Positions 46,430 to 58,918 of a DNA stretch of 64,000 nucleotides are shown here, in pieces. The translations under genes and the position numbers were made by a program. Source of the DNA: Gnetum montanum (Eukaryota; Streptophyta; Gnetopsida; Gnetales; Gnetaceae); NCBI GenBank assembly GCA_015680685.1, contig MNCI01030643.1, positions 136,106 through 200,105 on the forward strand, in the 5' to 3' direction. The number at the start of each line of letters is the position of its first letter. The first letter of the stretch is position 1. Under the pieces are notes generated by a model. It saw only the letters and a list, made by a program, of their open reading frames with translations, was not told the DNA's origin and made no database searches.

Positions 46430-46765
46430 GTCTTGGTAGACCATGATGTGCTAGTTTAAAGTCCCAGTAGACCGTTGTGCTAGTTTAAGGTCCTAGCAGA
46501 CTGTTGTGCTAGTTTTTCATCATAGCAGATGGTGGATGGGCTAGTTTAAGGTCCTAGTAGATCTTCTATGCTAGTTTATAGTCATATTGGACTATCTATG
46601 CCATTTTTACATCATAGCAAACAAGATTTTCCATTTTACATCATAGCGGATGAGCTTTTCTAGTTTAACATTCTAGCAAACGTTGGTGAAGTTCTGCCAG
46701 TTTAATGTCATAGTAGACTTTTGCTCACCTTTTCCAGTTTTACGTCGTAGCAGATGTTTTCTTAT
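46430..46765 (-). repeat. Hairpin-motif array, D integrase end
   Basis: About ten units roughly every 35-40 bases: GGTC-ttggta-GACC, AGTC-atattg-GACT, CATC-atagcg-GATG and CGTC-gtagca-GATG. The stem varies in a compensated manner within this one array. Confidence 0.75.
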
Positions 46766-46778
46766 TTACTCCATGCAT

Positions 46779-47999
46779 CTAGATGTAGTACGACTTGAGG
46801 TACAAGTGATTCACTGGGTTTACAAACTTGTTGCCATCTATGTTTGCCAGCTTGAAGGCTACATTCCCAAAGGCTTTTATGATCATGTATGGACCTTCCT
46901 AGTTAGCTGAGAACTTGTTCATATGCTCATAGATAGCCTTGAGGATGAGGTCTCCCTTCGGTATTAGCCATTGATGTGGATTTTCATGTTGTTTTTGCCT
47001 TTGCTTCTTCTAATAATGCTCTATGCAACCCAGTGTTTGCACACGCTCCTCCTCTATTGAGTCAAGATCGATGATCCATGACTCGTTATTCTGGGCTTCG
47101 CTTGTAACATTGGATAGGATCATCTAGAATGATGGTACCTGCAACTCAAGAGGCAACATAGCTTCAGATCCATAAACAAGACTTTAAGGAGTCTTACTTG
47201 TTGCAGTCTTGCATGTCGTCCTATAAGCCCACAACACATAGAGGATTTGCTCATGCCATTGCCTCTTGCTATTGTTGAGGATTCTCTTCAGCAAGTTGAT
47301 GATGGACTTATTTGTAGCCTCTTCTTGTCCATTCTCCTACAGGTAGTATGTCAAGGAGAATGATTGCCTGATGCTGAGATTGTTGTAGAAGGTTCAAGTT
47401 TCCGTACTACTGAATTGCAGCCCATTTTCAATCACAATAGTCATAGGAAGCCCAAACCTTGTTACGATGTTATCCAAGATGAAGTGGAAAATCTTCTGAG
47501 ATGTAGTTTTTCCTTAGGGGAATAGCTTCCACCCACTTGGTAAAATACTCAGTGGCTGTGATGATGAAGCTATGCCCTATAGAAGACTTAGGCGTTATAG
47601 GCCCTATGAGGTCTAATCCCCATCACTGGAAAGGCCATGTGATCTGTGTCGGATGTAGCTCTGTAGGTGTAATGTGTATGAGATTTGCGTATCTCTAGCA
47701 CGTGTCACACATCTTGACTTTTGATAGGCAATCATGCTCCATATGGGGCCAATAGTACCCTAGGCATCTGATTTTTGCAGCCATAGCCCTAGGTGCTATG
47801 TGTCCACCACACAGTCCCTCATGTACTTCATTAACCACCTTCCGTGCCTACTCTTCACCCATGGATGCCAGCAATATCTCATCATAGGAGCATTTGCACA
47901 GGGCGTCATTTCCCATGAGTGTATACTGTTGGGCACTCTTACAAATCGCATCTCTCTGGGAAGATGTCAATTGGCTTGGGGGTTTGACATGTTTCAATT
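46779..47999 (-). pseudogene. pol: Integrase, element D
   Basis: Core pieces: VIENGLQF near 47430 (catalytic Asp replaced by Glu) and NGQEEATNK near 47330 (Glu kept). The GPY/F region at 46830-46920 is followed by HLYLKSYYI and a stop at 46779. Many stops. Inactive. Confidence 0.8.
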
Positions 48000-48590
48000 A
48001 GGCTTTAATGTTTGCGTACCATTCCTGGGTATTTGCAGCACTGATAGAGGCTACGTGTCCTGCTTGAGTGATAGGCTCAGTACATTTAGTAATCGAGGTT
48101 GGAAAACTTGCAAACAAGTGTGGTGGAATATTTAGTGCTAGGGTGGGTAAGGCATCTGCTACAATGTTTTCATTGCATGGCATGTGTTGTACATCCATAG
48201 TTGTAAATAGCTTTAGTAAGCTTTTTGTTATGTCACAGTAGGGTTGCAGGTGTGTAGCTTTGCAGGCATAGACCTCGGTGATTTGATTCAAAACTAGTTG
48301 TGAATCTCCGTGAATCGCCAAGTTTTGTATGCGTAGTGATTGGGTAGTTGAGAGGCCTCTGAGCATCCCCTCATACTCTGCCACATTATTCATGCAAGGG
48401 AATGAAAAGTGATAAGAAAAAGGGTGCATTTCCTTAGAGGGGAATGTAATGATGGTAGTTGCACTGCCCCCTCGCGCGGTCGAGGTGACGTCGAGGTGTA
48501 GAGTAGCTTCGAGATGTGATGGGATGGCGTTGACAGTGCTAACATGCTCTTCTGTGAATTTGGGATCTATGGCTTCTCGTCAATGGGTGA
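48000..48590 (-). pseudogene. pol: Second RNase H (aRNH), element D
   Basis: FSFPCMNNVAEYEGMLRGL (Glu kept), LAIHGDSQLVLNQITEVYAC (Asp kept), VQHMPCNENIVADALPTLAL (Asp kept). The first motif FDGAS reads LDVTS, so the Gly of DG is lost. The frame from 48429 to 47998 is open over 143 codons, the best preserved aRNH in the window. Confidence 0.85.
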
Positions 48591-50239
48591 GACCATAAGT
48601 TACGTCGCTATGGCTTGGCCCTTCATCGACGACTGGCTCACATAGTGCAAGTTGAATTTTGCAGTTATTGCTTTCCACCAGGCTATCCTACTGCTTTTGT
48701 GCAAGTTATTTGTGATACCCCAGAGTATGTTTCTTTTGCAAATAATGTTAATTTTACTACGAAATAAGTAGTGCCTCCACTTTTTTAATGCAAATACCAA
48801 GGCAAGGCAATTCCTCTCCACCTCGTTGTACGTTGCTTCATATTCTATTAATGCATGACTCAGATAGTACACTAGTATCTCAGATCCATCATCTCATTTT
48901 TGACATAACTGTGCTACAATAGATGTATCAGAGGTGGCAAGGTAGATGAAGAAAGGCTTATCCCTCTGTGGTGGGTAAACTGTTGGGAGGTGCAAAAGCT
49001 CTTTCTTTAGGTCATCGAAGGCTTGTTGGCACTAAGTTGTCCATTCAAAGTTAATCCCTTTCTTTAGAAGATGTTGCATGGGGTGTAACTTGTTAGTTAA
49101 CTTTGCTATAAACCTTCAGATGAACTGTACCCTACCTTGTAACCCACACAATTTTTTAAGGTTTACAGGAGGTGCTAGGTTGACAATGGCCTTAACTTTG
49201 TCAAGGTCTAATTGTATTCCAGCCTCCGATACTACAAATCCTAACATGCGTCTAGTTCTCACCCCAAAGATACACTTCTTAGGATTGAGCTGCAAATCGT
49301 GCATTTGACAACACTTGAGGACTACCCCTAGATCACATGGGTGATTAGTGGCTTCTTTGGATTTAACTGCTATATCATCCACGTAGTTATTTAGCATTTC
49401 TAATATGTAGTCGCTAAAGATGTAAGTCATTGCTTGCTGGTAGGTCACTCTAGCATTCTTGAGCCCAAAAGGCATCATAGTGTAACAAAAGGTATCCCAT
49501 GGGGTCATGAAGGTTGTTGTTAATTAATGCTCTAGGTTAATGTGAATCTAGTTGTAGCCGAAGAAACCATCCATGAAGGATAAAAAAGCATAACCAACCA
49601 TGGTGTCAATGAGTTGATCGATGCTCGAAAGTGGGAAATCATCTTTGATCATTGCTTTGCACAGATCCTAAAATTCTATACAGATCCATATTCCTCCCAT
49701 TTTCTTAGAAACTACAACAATGTTGGACACCCATTCCGAGTAATCAACTGCCCAGATGAAACCAGCTTGGTATAGCTTGGTGATTTCATCCCGCATGACT
49801 AGTGCAATTTTTGGTTTAACCTTACAAGCCTTCTACTTGACTGCTTTCATGTTCAGGTCTAAGATGATGTTGTGCTGAATTAGCCTTGGGTCTAAACCTG
49901 ACATATCACTGTATGACCATGCAAAGACTTTGATGGTGTCTTACAGAATCTTGGCTACATCTTTGTGTGTCTGTGAATCTAGAAGGGAGCTAAGTTTTAA
50001 CATTCTTACTTTCCCCTTGGACATGGTCATAGGCATCTTGGTGAGAGGGTCCTCAGTTACATCCCTAGCCTCTAAATCTAAGGTTTAGACCAAATGCTTA
50101 GGCCAATCTAGGGATGTTTCTAAGCACGTTATGGTGCTAACTATGGGTGATTCCCAATCGATTAGGTCTGGGGTCTTGCGAACTTTCCATGTGGACCTGC
50201 TAAAGCTAGAGGCGAAGAGAGGTCATGATGGATTTCCAT
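48591..50239 (-). pseudogene. pol: Reverse transcriptase and RNase H, element D
   Basis: The ATG at 50239 lies 11 bases after TTTTGGTAG. The RT open part 49116-49508 has MTPWDTFCYTMMPFGLKNA, LNNYVDDIAVKSKEATNHP (YVDD intact), LNPKKCIFGVRTRRMLGF and CGLQGRVQFI. RNase H at 48600-48872 has SHALIEYEATYNEVERNCLA and RIAWWKAITAKFNLHYVSQS. A few stops around 49520-49900. Confidence 0.9.
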
Positions 50240-50949
50240 TTTTTCTCAACCTACCAAAATGAAATGAAAGTTTGGTTAAGAGGTACCTATTCATAGTAAT
50301 CATGGATAATGAAAATTTGCAAAGCAACAACAAGATGTAATCAGTAAAGTATGATACAAGGTTAAAATTCACTATTTTAGAGATATAGCGGTCTGCTAAG
50401 ATGCAAAGATGAAAAACTGTTGGAAAACGCAAAATTGCCAACATACAAATGCGAAGCTGCTAGTTTAGTATCATTGCGGACTGTCGAAATGTAAAAATGC
50501 AAAACCACTAGTATAAAAGATAGAAAGTTGTTGGTGTAAAAATGTAAAACCGTTAATGCAAAAATGTGAAACTGCTAGTTTAGTGTCATTGCGAACTATG
50601 AACGCGTAGGAGATTGGAACTGCTAGTTTCAAGTCTTTTTGGACTGCTAACTAGAGTAAAACTATACACTAGGAGTGCTAGTTTAAGGTCCTTTCAAACA
50701 GCTAAACTTGCAACTATGCTAAGATTGCTAGTTTAAGGTCTTTCTAGACAGCTAATTGAAAATATCTATTTTTTTGTTTTTTGGGAAAGCAAATGGTTAA
50801 CTTGAAATGTGCTGAGATCTTTCACCTAGATCCACCTGTTTTAATGCCAACAGTGCTACGATGTCGTGGTGAGCATGCTATGCTGCACGATATACTCTAC
50901 ATTAAACGAAGAGAGAGAATGGTAGGTTTTTGATTTTCACCATTATGGC
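50240..50949 (+). repeat. D: pol-antisense gene joint with hairpin units
   Basis: 50360-50760 has about seven degenerate units after CTAGTTTA (for example AGTATCATTGCGGACTG and AAGTCTTTTTGGACTG). No gene. Confidence 0.6.
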
Positions 50950-50957
50950 TACAAATA
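50950..50957 (+). promoter_or_regulatory. TATA-like box of the antisense gene, copy D
   Basis: TACAAATA in GGCTACAAATAGGGATTAACCCC, aligned with the intact TATA boxes of A and C. One base is changed. Confidence 0.5.
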
Positions 50958-51109
50958 GGGATTAACCCCTGGTAAGCTCGTTGTTTTCACTGTAACAACA
51001 TAGAGTGCACATTCGGAGCACAGAGCAATTTCAGAATGCAGAGCGATTATGCCAGCAGAAAGTAGGGTGATTTTGACATAGCAACAAGGAGGAATCGACA
51101 AGCAAGACA

Positions 51110-52777
51110 ATGTCTCCATAGAAAGAATGCACATACTCGGTGCTTGCTAAGGTCAAGGAGGTGAAGGAAACCCTAGGGCATGTGACACAAGCATGCATCA
51201 TGATGTGGGAGGAGACGTCGTTGACCCAGTAGGCCACTATGCTTCTTCTATTTCCTTATGCTTCTGTTATCATTTTTGTTTTTTTTCTTTCATTTCTGCA
51301 ATTCAATTTTAGCTATCCACATTTTCTACTATCGTGTTGTCATGGTTCTAGCCTTTACACCATCGTTGTTACCATTTTGGCCACGGCGGATGTAAAAATG
51401 CTATGCAAAAGTTGCATGTAAGGTCACCTAGACCACCATCACTACAGCTGTTATTTTCATAGAGACTTGGATGATTTAGGCTACTTGACTTTCAAATGGC
51501 ATAGCGTAGGACCCTCAAGAGGGTTTGTCCATGCGTGATGTGGCAATATGAAACGTGTTTTATGAGCACACAATGTTAATCGCTTTCATTAGGGCTAATC
51601 GCTCTGTTGCTACGTTAGGTTATTTTCACTACACTGTTGCTTTCATGTTTTTGCTATGCTATATGCAGGAAGAGGATTGTTGCTATGCTATTCACTAAAA
51701 TGCTAATTCTTGCTACGCTATGTGTGTATCACACTCAGACATGATGCTAACATTTGTTGTTGTGTTGTGTAGGGTAGTGCTAAGGTCCATACTAATTGTC
51801 CTAGAAATTGTAGGGGTCTTGTGTTGCATGAACAAACCAGTGGACCATATTCCTCCTCCCCATACACGTGTGAGGGATCAAGGGGTCTGGTTCAGGGATG
51901 GAGCATAGGAGTTCCTACAATTCCTCCTCCAACACTTCATTGTGATTGTTTGGTCACACCTAGCGAAGGAGGTAGCATCCTTCATAATAGGAACCCTGTT
52001 GCCTAGGTCAAACCAAGGTATTATGAGGTATCTGATGAATGAGACAATTAGTAGTAGGGAGGGAGATGCCTAAGTACAACTGCTACCTTCATTACAACAA
52101 ATTATTTGTTCCACGTCAGATGGGAACATGCTTCCAAAATCCACCAGGGACCGTATACCATGCTGGTGGGTGAGTCTTGTAGCCACGTTCTACTATGCTA
52201 TGCAACATTCACTATGCTAGCCAAGTTTTAATGATGTGTTCTTGTTACCAAGTTTTACATCAACGCAGAAGGGCTTCACGGTGATACGGATATGTTGACC
52301 ATAGTACAAATGGCCCTGCAGGAATTCTCTTTTGCTGAGAATATGCATGCAGGTGTGATAGGTCAATGCAGAGATGAGTACCACACCTTCCCAAATTGAT
52401 ATCCCAACCTCTACAATAGATGCAAGGAGCTTGGTTGGTTGGATGAGGGATGGGAACCTTTCACACCAATCTCTATTGAAGATGTCTTGATCACTCTTTT
52501 GCCATTCCTGTTGTCGTATAAGCCTAGTAAGCTAGATAGTAATTGCTACATGCTTGATTTTCTTTGCTATTTTTTTTGTATTTTTTGTGTTTTTATGCTA
52601 ACTTCTTCTATGCAAACTACTATAGGGATGAAGAAATCTCAGGAGGTAATAGTGATAATTACCGAAAACTAGAAGGCAAACACCTACTTTAAGTATAGAG
52701 AAGTAGATGCGAGCCAGCGTTGGATATGCACTGTACTATCTGAAATTGTCCGTGCAAGGCTGGAATGGGATGAGCAC
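51110..52777 (+). pseudogene. Antisense gene of element D, exons 1-4 (cut by element E)
   Basis: Exons: 51110-51228 (119 nt, as in A), 51773-52169, 52269-52526, and 52626 to the E LTR at 52777. Exon 1 has YSVLAKVKEVKETLGHV, against AFAKVDEMKDTLGHL in A. Exon 2 has LIVLEIVGVLCCMNKPV and FLQFLLQHFIVIVWSHL. Exon 3 has IVQMALQEFSFAENMHAGVI and RCKELGWLDEGWEPF. Exon 1 carries one stop after MSP, and exon 2 one TAG in the FRDGA(W)EFL context where C has TGG. Exon 4 starts GMKKSQE and is cut after about 150 nt. Confidence 0.7.
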
Positions 52778-54029
52778 TGTGTGATTTATAGACAAGCATA
52801 GAAGACCCTACCTTCACTTGAGGGCTAGCTGGAACGAATGAAGGTAGAGTACCTTGAGTGGTCTGCACGTGGATCAGACAAGGATTTCGCCAACATATAG
52901 CGATGTGCAATACGCTGGGTTATGCATAAACAACGTGATAAACGTTAACCAAAACATGAACATGCAAAGAAAAAAAATATAGAAGCAAAAAGAAATGGAT
53001 GAAAACTGTAACAAATCTTGATCAGAAAATGAAACAACTTTATTGCAAAATGAGATTACAATGCACCGGTCTAAATGTAGTTGCAAATCTGACACAAGGT
53101 GGATGAATAGCCCCAGTGGATGCTGGGAGATGATGATGTACTGGTTTAAACTGTAGGCATAGCGTGAAGGCTGTATGCTCAGCATACAGTATCAGTTTCC
53201 TACTCTAATTTTCTCAGTGTCCTCCCTTTTTTTGTATATAGTTTGGCCAAATTGCGTGCGACCCCCCCCCCCCATCCTTTCAAAAATTGGGGTTTTTATG
53301 AGGCTTATGAGTGGCTGTGGATGAGAGAATTTTGGGTCAGATGACAGGTGGCTGCATTACCTGGGTGCAAAGAAAATTACAACTATACAACGTGCTGCAT
53401 GCCAGCGTGTACACGTTGGGCATGTGATCTAGCGTATAGACTTAAGCAATATAAAAGAATTTGACTTTACAAATGAACACTACTGTTACAATAGAAAATA
53501 TTTTGCTTGTTCCTTGGATCATGAGAATGCTTTCTGTCAAATTTGGGCTCATTTGGGCTTGATCTGACATGGTTTTGGAAGGACACTACTGGTGTACACT
53601 GGGCGTGCAGGATATACATGCTCAGTGTGTGAACCCCAAAGTGCATGATTTCAAGGTCAAAACCTGATTTTCTTGAGCCCATGATGGTGCCTAACAATTG
53701 CCCTATCTTTGAGAGTTGATGCCTTGTGAAAATCTTGCTCTGAAGTGTCTGTTTCGGGTAGTCTTTGAAGTCACACACTAGGTGTGCACGCTAGGTGTGT
53801 ATGCTACATACTCAGTGAAAACTAAGTATTTTGAGCTCAAAATTTGCTAGGTTTGATGCAAGATGTCACCGTAGTCTTCTGTGGGTCCTAGGGAACCATT
53901 TCTTACTTAGTTCGACTCTGTTTGAAGCTGTCCATGAGGCCGTCAAGCTTTAGTCATGGTGGGGAACATCACGATTTTAGCTCAATTCTTGTTGGAGAAG
54001 TACTAAGCCTAGAATTTTGTGGTGTTTCA
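52778..54029 (-). mobile_element. 3' LTR of element E
   Basis: In plus view it starts TGTGTGATTTATAG and ends GTGGTGTTTCA. It is 1252 bp. The first 150 bases align with the B LTR (ACCCTACCTTCACTTGAGG, CCTTGAGTGGTCTGCACG). A run of 12 C lies at 53262-53273. 53370-53820 has GTGTGCACGCTAGGTGTG and GGGCGTGCAGG words, also found near the E antisense gene. A possible TATA (TATATAC, minus) is near 53235. Confidence 0.8.
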
Positions 54030-54045
54030 TTGGCCCCTCTTTGTT
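54030..54045 (-). promoter_or_regulatory. Polypurine tract of element E
   Basis: The minus strand reads CAACAAAGAGGGGCCA directly before ATGAAACACC. Confidence 0.75.
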
Positions 54046-55089
54046 GACACTTGGAGGAATCAACCTGAGAAGCATCAATAAAGAAGTAAAAAACACCATA
54101 AGCAACTTGGTAGAAATATTGTCCTTTAGCACTTGGCCAGATGTCATCGCACCATGTTCAATAGCACATGGAATTGAGGAAATGAAATTTGTAGCTGGAT
54201 AGGTGGATAAAAATTGTAGAGATTGGGAACTAATCAAGGGATTGTGCATGGTGAGGGGGATGCTCTAGTGTGCGTACGGGTCATGTTGATCCTTGTCAAT
54301 AGCCATTGTCTAGTAGACTTGGGACCAAGACATGACGTGTATGTCCTTTGGCAGAACAAGACTCTTGTTTAGTGTTTAAGAGGACTTCTTGGCACAACCA
54401 AAGCCACATGATGATGTGCTGCATTCTTTGGAGGAACAGGGCCTCTATTTAGTGTTAAAGGGAGCCTTTTGGTGGAGAGCCAAAGCCACGTAATGAGATG
54501 TTACTTGAGCGCTTGAGACATGAGTACTTGCCTCTAAGACAACTACCTTCCTACCTGGGGCTTGTATGGGAAGTGCCAAGGGTCTTGTGTTTCTTTTTGG
54601 CTTTTATGCTCTGTGCTCTTTTTTCTTCTTTTTTGTAAAGAGCTTTGCTTTGATCTTGTACACATGCTGAAGTGCCATGTTGTATGCCACAACTACTTAA
54701 AATTGTTGCAGTGCACAATGGTGTGCTCAATGTTTTGGGATGCACTAGGTGTGTCCAGGGTATGACTGTGTAGAGCATGTTGAGGAATAGATGGGAAATG
54801 TAATGGGAAATGTACTAGTGAATGGCTTGATTAACCTGGTTACGTGTGTTAGGAACAATGTGATACCTTGTTGCTGTGACGAAGTGCATTCTCGTACGAA
54901 CACCTTTGAGTGTCATCCTGCAAACACAACTCCAAGAAGACAAGAAAACCATGAGTGAGTGAGTAAGCTTAGACGGAGAAAACAAAGGCACCGGATGAGA
55001 TTTCAAGCATTGAATATGCATGGTAGCCATGTTGTCAGGTTCAATCGATGATGAGTGATGCAGCAGCTCACAGACTGAGAGGTGAGATA
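54046..55089 (-). other. Element E 3' region, noncoding
   Basis: Aligns with B 11009-12179. A segment of about 80 bases (CTTTGG-AGAACA...AGCCAAAGCCACAT) occurs twice in tandem at 54350-54505 but once in B. Pyrimidine run at 54590-54640. TTGTGTTTGCAGGA box at 54916-54929 (minus). Confidence 0.55.
54916..54929 (-). promoter_or_regulatory. Conserved TTGTGTTTGCAGGA box, element E
   Basis: Identical to the B, D and F boxes, with GATGACAC directly after it as in B. Confidence 0.45.
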
Positions 55090-55440
55090 TTTATTTGCTA
55101 GTTTATAGTCGTGGTGGACTGTCGTGGGTTAGTTTTATGTCATAACCTATTGGACGATGCCAGTTTATCGTCGTAGCGGATGGTACACTGCTAGTTTATA
55201 GTCTTGGCAGACTGTGAAGAGACAAACTAGTTTATAGTCTTAGCAGACTCTAGTGAATGAAACTATGGCAGTTTAAAGCCATACCAGACAGGTTCTAGTT
55301 TATTGTCATTACGGACGTACTATGGTATCAGTTTACCATCATGATTCCAAGACGTGCTGTGGTATCATTTTACCGTCATGATTCCAAGACGTGCTATGGT
55401 ATCAGTTTACCATCATGATTCCAGGACGTGTGCATACCTG
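55090..55440 (-). repeat. Hairpin-motif array, E integrase end
   Basis: AGTC-gtggtg-GACT, CGTC-gtagcg-GATG, AGTC-ttggca-GACT and AGTC-ttagca-GACT at 55100-55250, then three 46-50 base units with GTATCA(G)TTTACCATCATGAT at 55320-55435. Confidence 0.75.
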
Positions 55441-55446
55441 AGAGGT

Positions 55447-56599
55447 TTAGATATGAAATGATTTTAGGTACAAATGGTTCATCAGGTGTGCAAGCTCATT
55501 CCCTTCCATGTCAGCTAGTTTAAATGCTCTGTTGTCATATGCTTTGGTGACGAAGTAGGGCCCTTCCCAATTTTCTATGAACTTGTCCGCATGTTCACGA
55601 GTTGTCTTAAGTATGAGATCGCCTTCTTTGATCAAGTGCTTGTGAATGTCGTGTTGATGGCATCATCGTTGTTGTTTCTGATACCATTCGATCTGATCGA
55701 GCGCACGTGTGCATTCCTCCTCCACCGAGTCCAAGTCAACAATGCGCAAGTCATTGTTTTGACCTTCGTCGAGGAGTCTGGAGAGTGTGATCCTTAAGGA
55801 CGGTACCTACAACTCCAAAGGTAAAATAGCTTCTAAACCATAAACAAGACTATATGGTATTTTACCTATGGAATTCTGATGCGTAGTGTGATAAGCCCAT
55901 AGTGCGTATACTAACTCTTCGTGCCATCTTTTCTTACTCTGAGTAAGCATCTTTTTGAGCACTGTGATGATGATCTTATTTGTATCTTCAGCTTGTCCAT
56001 TGCTCTGAGGGTAGTAAGGGGATGAAAATGAATGTTTGATCTCTAGGCTTTCATAGAAAGTTCTAGTTTTGGCACTGCTGAACTGTGGCCCGTTATTAGT
56101 GATGATGGTCATCGGAATGCCAAAATAGGTCACGATGTTGTCTAGAATGAAGTTGCATATGTGTTTGGATGTGGTCTTTCTAAGGGGAATAGCCTCTACC
56201 CATTTTGTAAAATATTCTATCACAGCTATGATAAAGTTATGTCCTGCAGAAGATGGGGGAGTTATCAGTCCGATAATGTCCTTCCCCCACTTCTGGAAAG
56301 GCCAGGTGATTTGCGCTGTATGCAACTCATTTGGTGGAACATGTATAAAATTGCTATATTTTTGATAGATACTATACGTTCTGACCTTGGAGAAACAATC
56401 GTACTCCATGTGTAACCAATAATAGCCCAAATGTCTTCTTTTGTTGCCATTTGTTTGGGCACTGCCCTCCGCATAGTCCATCATGTACTTGCTCGACGAT
56501 GGTTTAGCCATCAGTGCTACTAACGCATGTTAACAAGATGCCTTTGTAGGATCAACGACACAATGTGTCACCTACCAATGCATACTATCAAGAATGTTT
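55447..56599 (-). pseudogene. pol: Integrase, element E
   Basis: The 55807-56511 frame is open for 234 codons: WPFQKWGKDIIGLI (first Asp kept), IITNNGPQF (second Asp changed to Asn), SPYYPQSNGQAEDTNK (Glu kept), and RWHEELVYALWAYHTTHQNS. The GPY/F part WEGPYFVTKAYDNRAFKLAD and the end YLKSFHI lie at 55447-55635. The zinc-binding Cys pair (CDICQ in B) reads YSIYQ. Inactive. Confidence 0.85.
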
Positions 56600-57240
56600 T
56601 CATACTGCATCCTTTTGTGTAGTCATCAGGTGTTGAGGCTGTTCACCATGTAAAAGGTACTCCTTTATATCATCGTACCATTCTACGACCTGCATTGTAC
56701 TAACTAATGTGATCGGTAATTCATCAGGAGTATTAGTTATGGGTTTAGTACAACTGATTATAGAACTGGGTAATGTGTGGAACATGTTCGGCGATATATT
56801 TAGAGCTAACATGGCAAGTGCATCTGCAATGGTGTTATCATTTCTAGAAACATGTTGCACATCTATATTTTCAAATCACTTCAGTAAGTGTTTAGTAAAA
56901 TCACAGTATGGTTTTAAGTGTTGTGCTTTGCATGCATAAATGTCTGTGACTTGATTTAGAACTAATTTTGAGTCACCTCTGACTACCAGTCGTGTGGTGT
57001 CTAAAGCTAGTGCTGCCATGAGACCTCTAAGGAGACCTTCGTACTCTACTACGTTGTTGGTATAGTGAAAGTCGAAATGATAAGCAAAGAGTCAAATCTC
57101 CCCAAAGGGATAGGTGATGACAGTGGTAGCACTTCCCCCTTGAGAGGTGGATGCTCCATCAAAGTTCAAAATGGCATCATAGTCATTGGGTACTATGTCT
57201 ATTGCACTCACATTTTCATCAGGGAAGTCTGGCTCTATCA
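56600..57240 (-). pseudogene. pol: Second RNase H (aRNH), element E
   Basis: A FDGAST-like motif near 57155-57170, the NNVVEYEGLLRGL region near 57045, then VQHVSRNDNTIADALAMLAL at 56800-56860 with its Asp kept. The linker carries YDDIKEYLLHGEQPQ, the same as B's YDDIKEYLLRGEPPQ. Confidence 0.8.
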
Positions 57241-58918
57241 TTGCCTAATCGTGCGTTGGTGATGTAGTCATTTGATTTGCTATGGCTTGACCCTTAACTG
57301 ATGATTACGTTATGTAGTGTAGGTCAAACTCAGCTATCATGGCTTTCCAACAAGCTATTCTACTTGACTCGTAAATGTTTCCTATGATGGCTCTAAGCAC
57401 ATTATCCTTGTAGATTATATTGACTTGGTTACGGAAGAGGTAATGCCACCATTTCTTTAAGGAAAAGGTAAGAGCTAAACATGACCTCTCCACCTCATTA
57501 TACTTCTTCTCATGGGTTACTAATGCATGGCTTAAGTAATAGACAGGAACTTCGGTTCCATCATCTCATTTCTGGAAAAGCATGGATGAGATTGACGAGT
57601 TCGAAGTAGCAAGGTAGATGTAAAATGGTTTATCATTTCAAGGTGGATAAACTATGGGTAGTTGAACAAGTGCTATTTTAATGTTGTCAAATGCTTCCTA
57701 GCATTGTGAAGTCCATTCAAAATGGACATTCTTGCATAGCAAATGATTCATAGGTTTCAACTTGTCCGTCAGTTTTTCTATGAAATGCCTGATGAACTAT
57801 AATCTACCTTGTAGACCTCAGAGTTCGGTAAGGTTGCTAGGTGGTTTTAATTTTGTTATGGCCTTAACTTTATCGGGGTCTACTCGTATCCCTACTTCCG
57901 AGGCTATGAATCTAATCATTTTTCTTGTTTTGACTCCAAAGACATATTTCTTTGGGTTAAGTCTTAGCTCATATTTTAAACAAAGTTTTAGTACCAAGTC
58001 AAGATCTTGTACGTGTTGTTTTGATGTCTTTGATTTAACCACGATATCATCCACATAGTCATTGAGCGAGTTGAAGATATGATCACTAAAGATAAATGTC
58101 ATCGCTCTTTGGTATGTAGCACCGGCATTCTTTAGACCAAATGGCATCATCGTGTAGCAAAAAGTACCCCATGGTGTCATGAAGGTCATCCTAAGTTGAT
58201 GTTCAGGGTTAATCTGAATCTGGATATATCCTGAAAAGCCATCCATAAAAGATAACAAGGCATGCCCAGGGGTCGAGTCAACTAGTTGATCAATGCTAGG
58301 TAAGGGGAAATCATCTTTTATGGTTGCAACGTTGAGGTCCCAGAAGTCAATGCATAGGTGAATGCTTCTATTTTTCTTTAGGATAATGACCATGTTGGAT
58401 ACCCAGTTAGCATAGTCAACAGCCTGAATGAAACCAGCCTGATAAAGTTTGGTGATTTCATTGCAGACTACCAATGCTACCTTAGGCTTAACCTTACGTG
58501 CTTTTTGTTTCACTGGTCTTAATTTTGGATAGAGTATAATGTTGTGTTGGACTATTCGAGGGTCTAACCTGGGCATGTTAGTGTAAGACCAAGTGAAAGC
58601 TTTTATGTTGTCTTTAAGAACTTGTGCTATGTCATTGGCTAGTTGCAGGCTTCACAATGTACTTAGTTTTAGGATTTTAACTTCACCATCTGGCACGGTA
58701 ATGGGGACTTCAGCCAAGGGGTCTTCGGTGATGCTATCAATCTCTGGGTCCAAAGTCTTGGTCATCATTTCAAAACAATCTAGCATTTGTTGAGTTGATG
58801 CCACAAAAGTGTCATTTATTGTTGAGCCTAAATCAATAGATTCCATGTTGATTTCTCGTGTGATCGTCCTGTGCTGTCCATTGATAGACAGTGGTAAGAA
58901 TAATTGCTTACTGTCCAT
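57241..58918 (-). pseudogene. pol: Reverse transcriptase and RNase H, element E
   Basis: The ATG at 58918 lies 11 bases after TATTGGCAG. The stretch 57818-58576 is open for 252 codons and contains the whole RT core: GFIQAVDYANWVSNMVIILK, IHLCIDFWDLNVATIKDDF, SFMDGFSGYIQIQINPEHQL, FMTPWGTFCYTMMPFGLKNA, LNDYVDDIVVKSKTSKQHVQ and LNPKKYVFGVKTRKM. YVDD is intact. RNase H at 57305-57700 has MERSCLALTFSLKKWWHYLF. This is the least damaged RT in the window. Confidence 0.9.

Larger units (their letters stand above)
43359..52777 (-). mobile_element. Element D, 3' part
   Basis: Inserted in C protease/gag at 43358 (left flank ATTAT). From right to left: antisense gene exons 1-4 (cut by E at 52777), pol, 3' region, PPT, 3' LTR. 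Its protease, gag and 5' LTR lie beyond element E. Confidence 0.8.
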
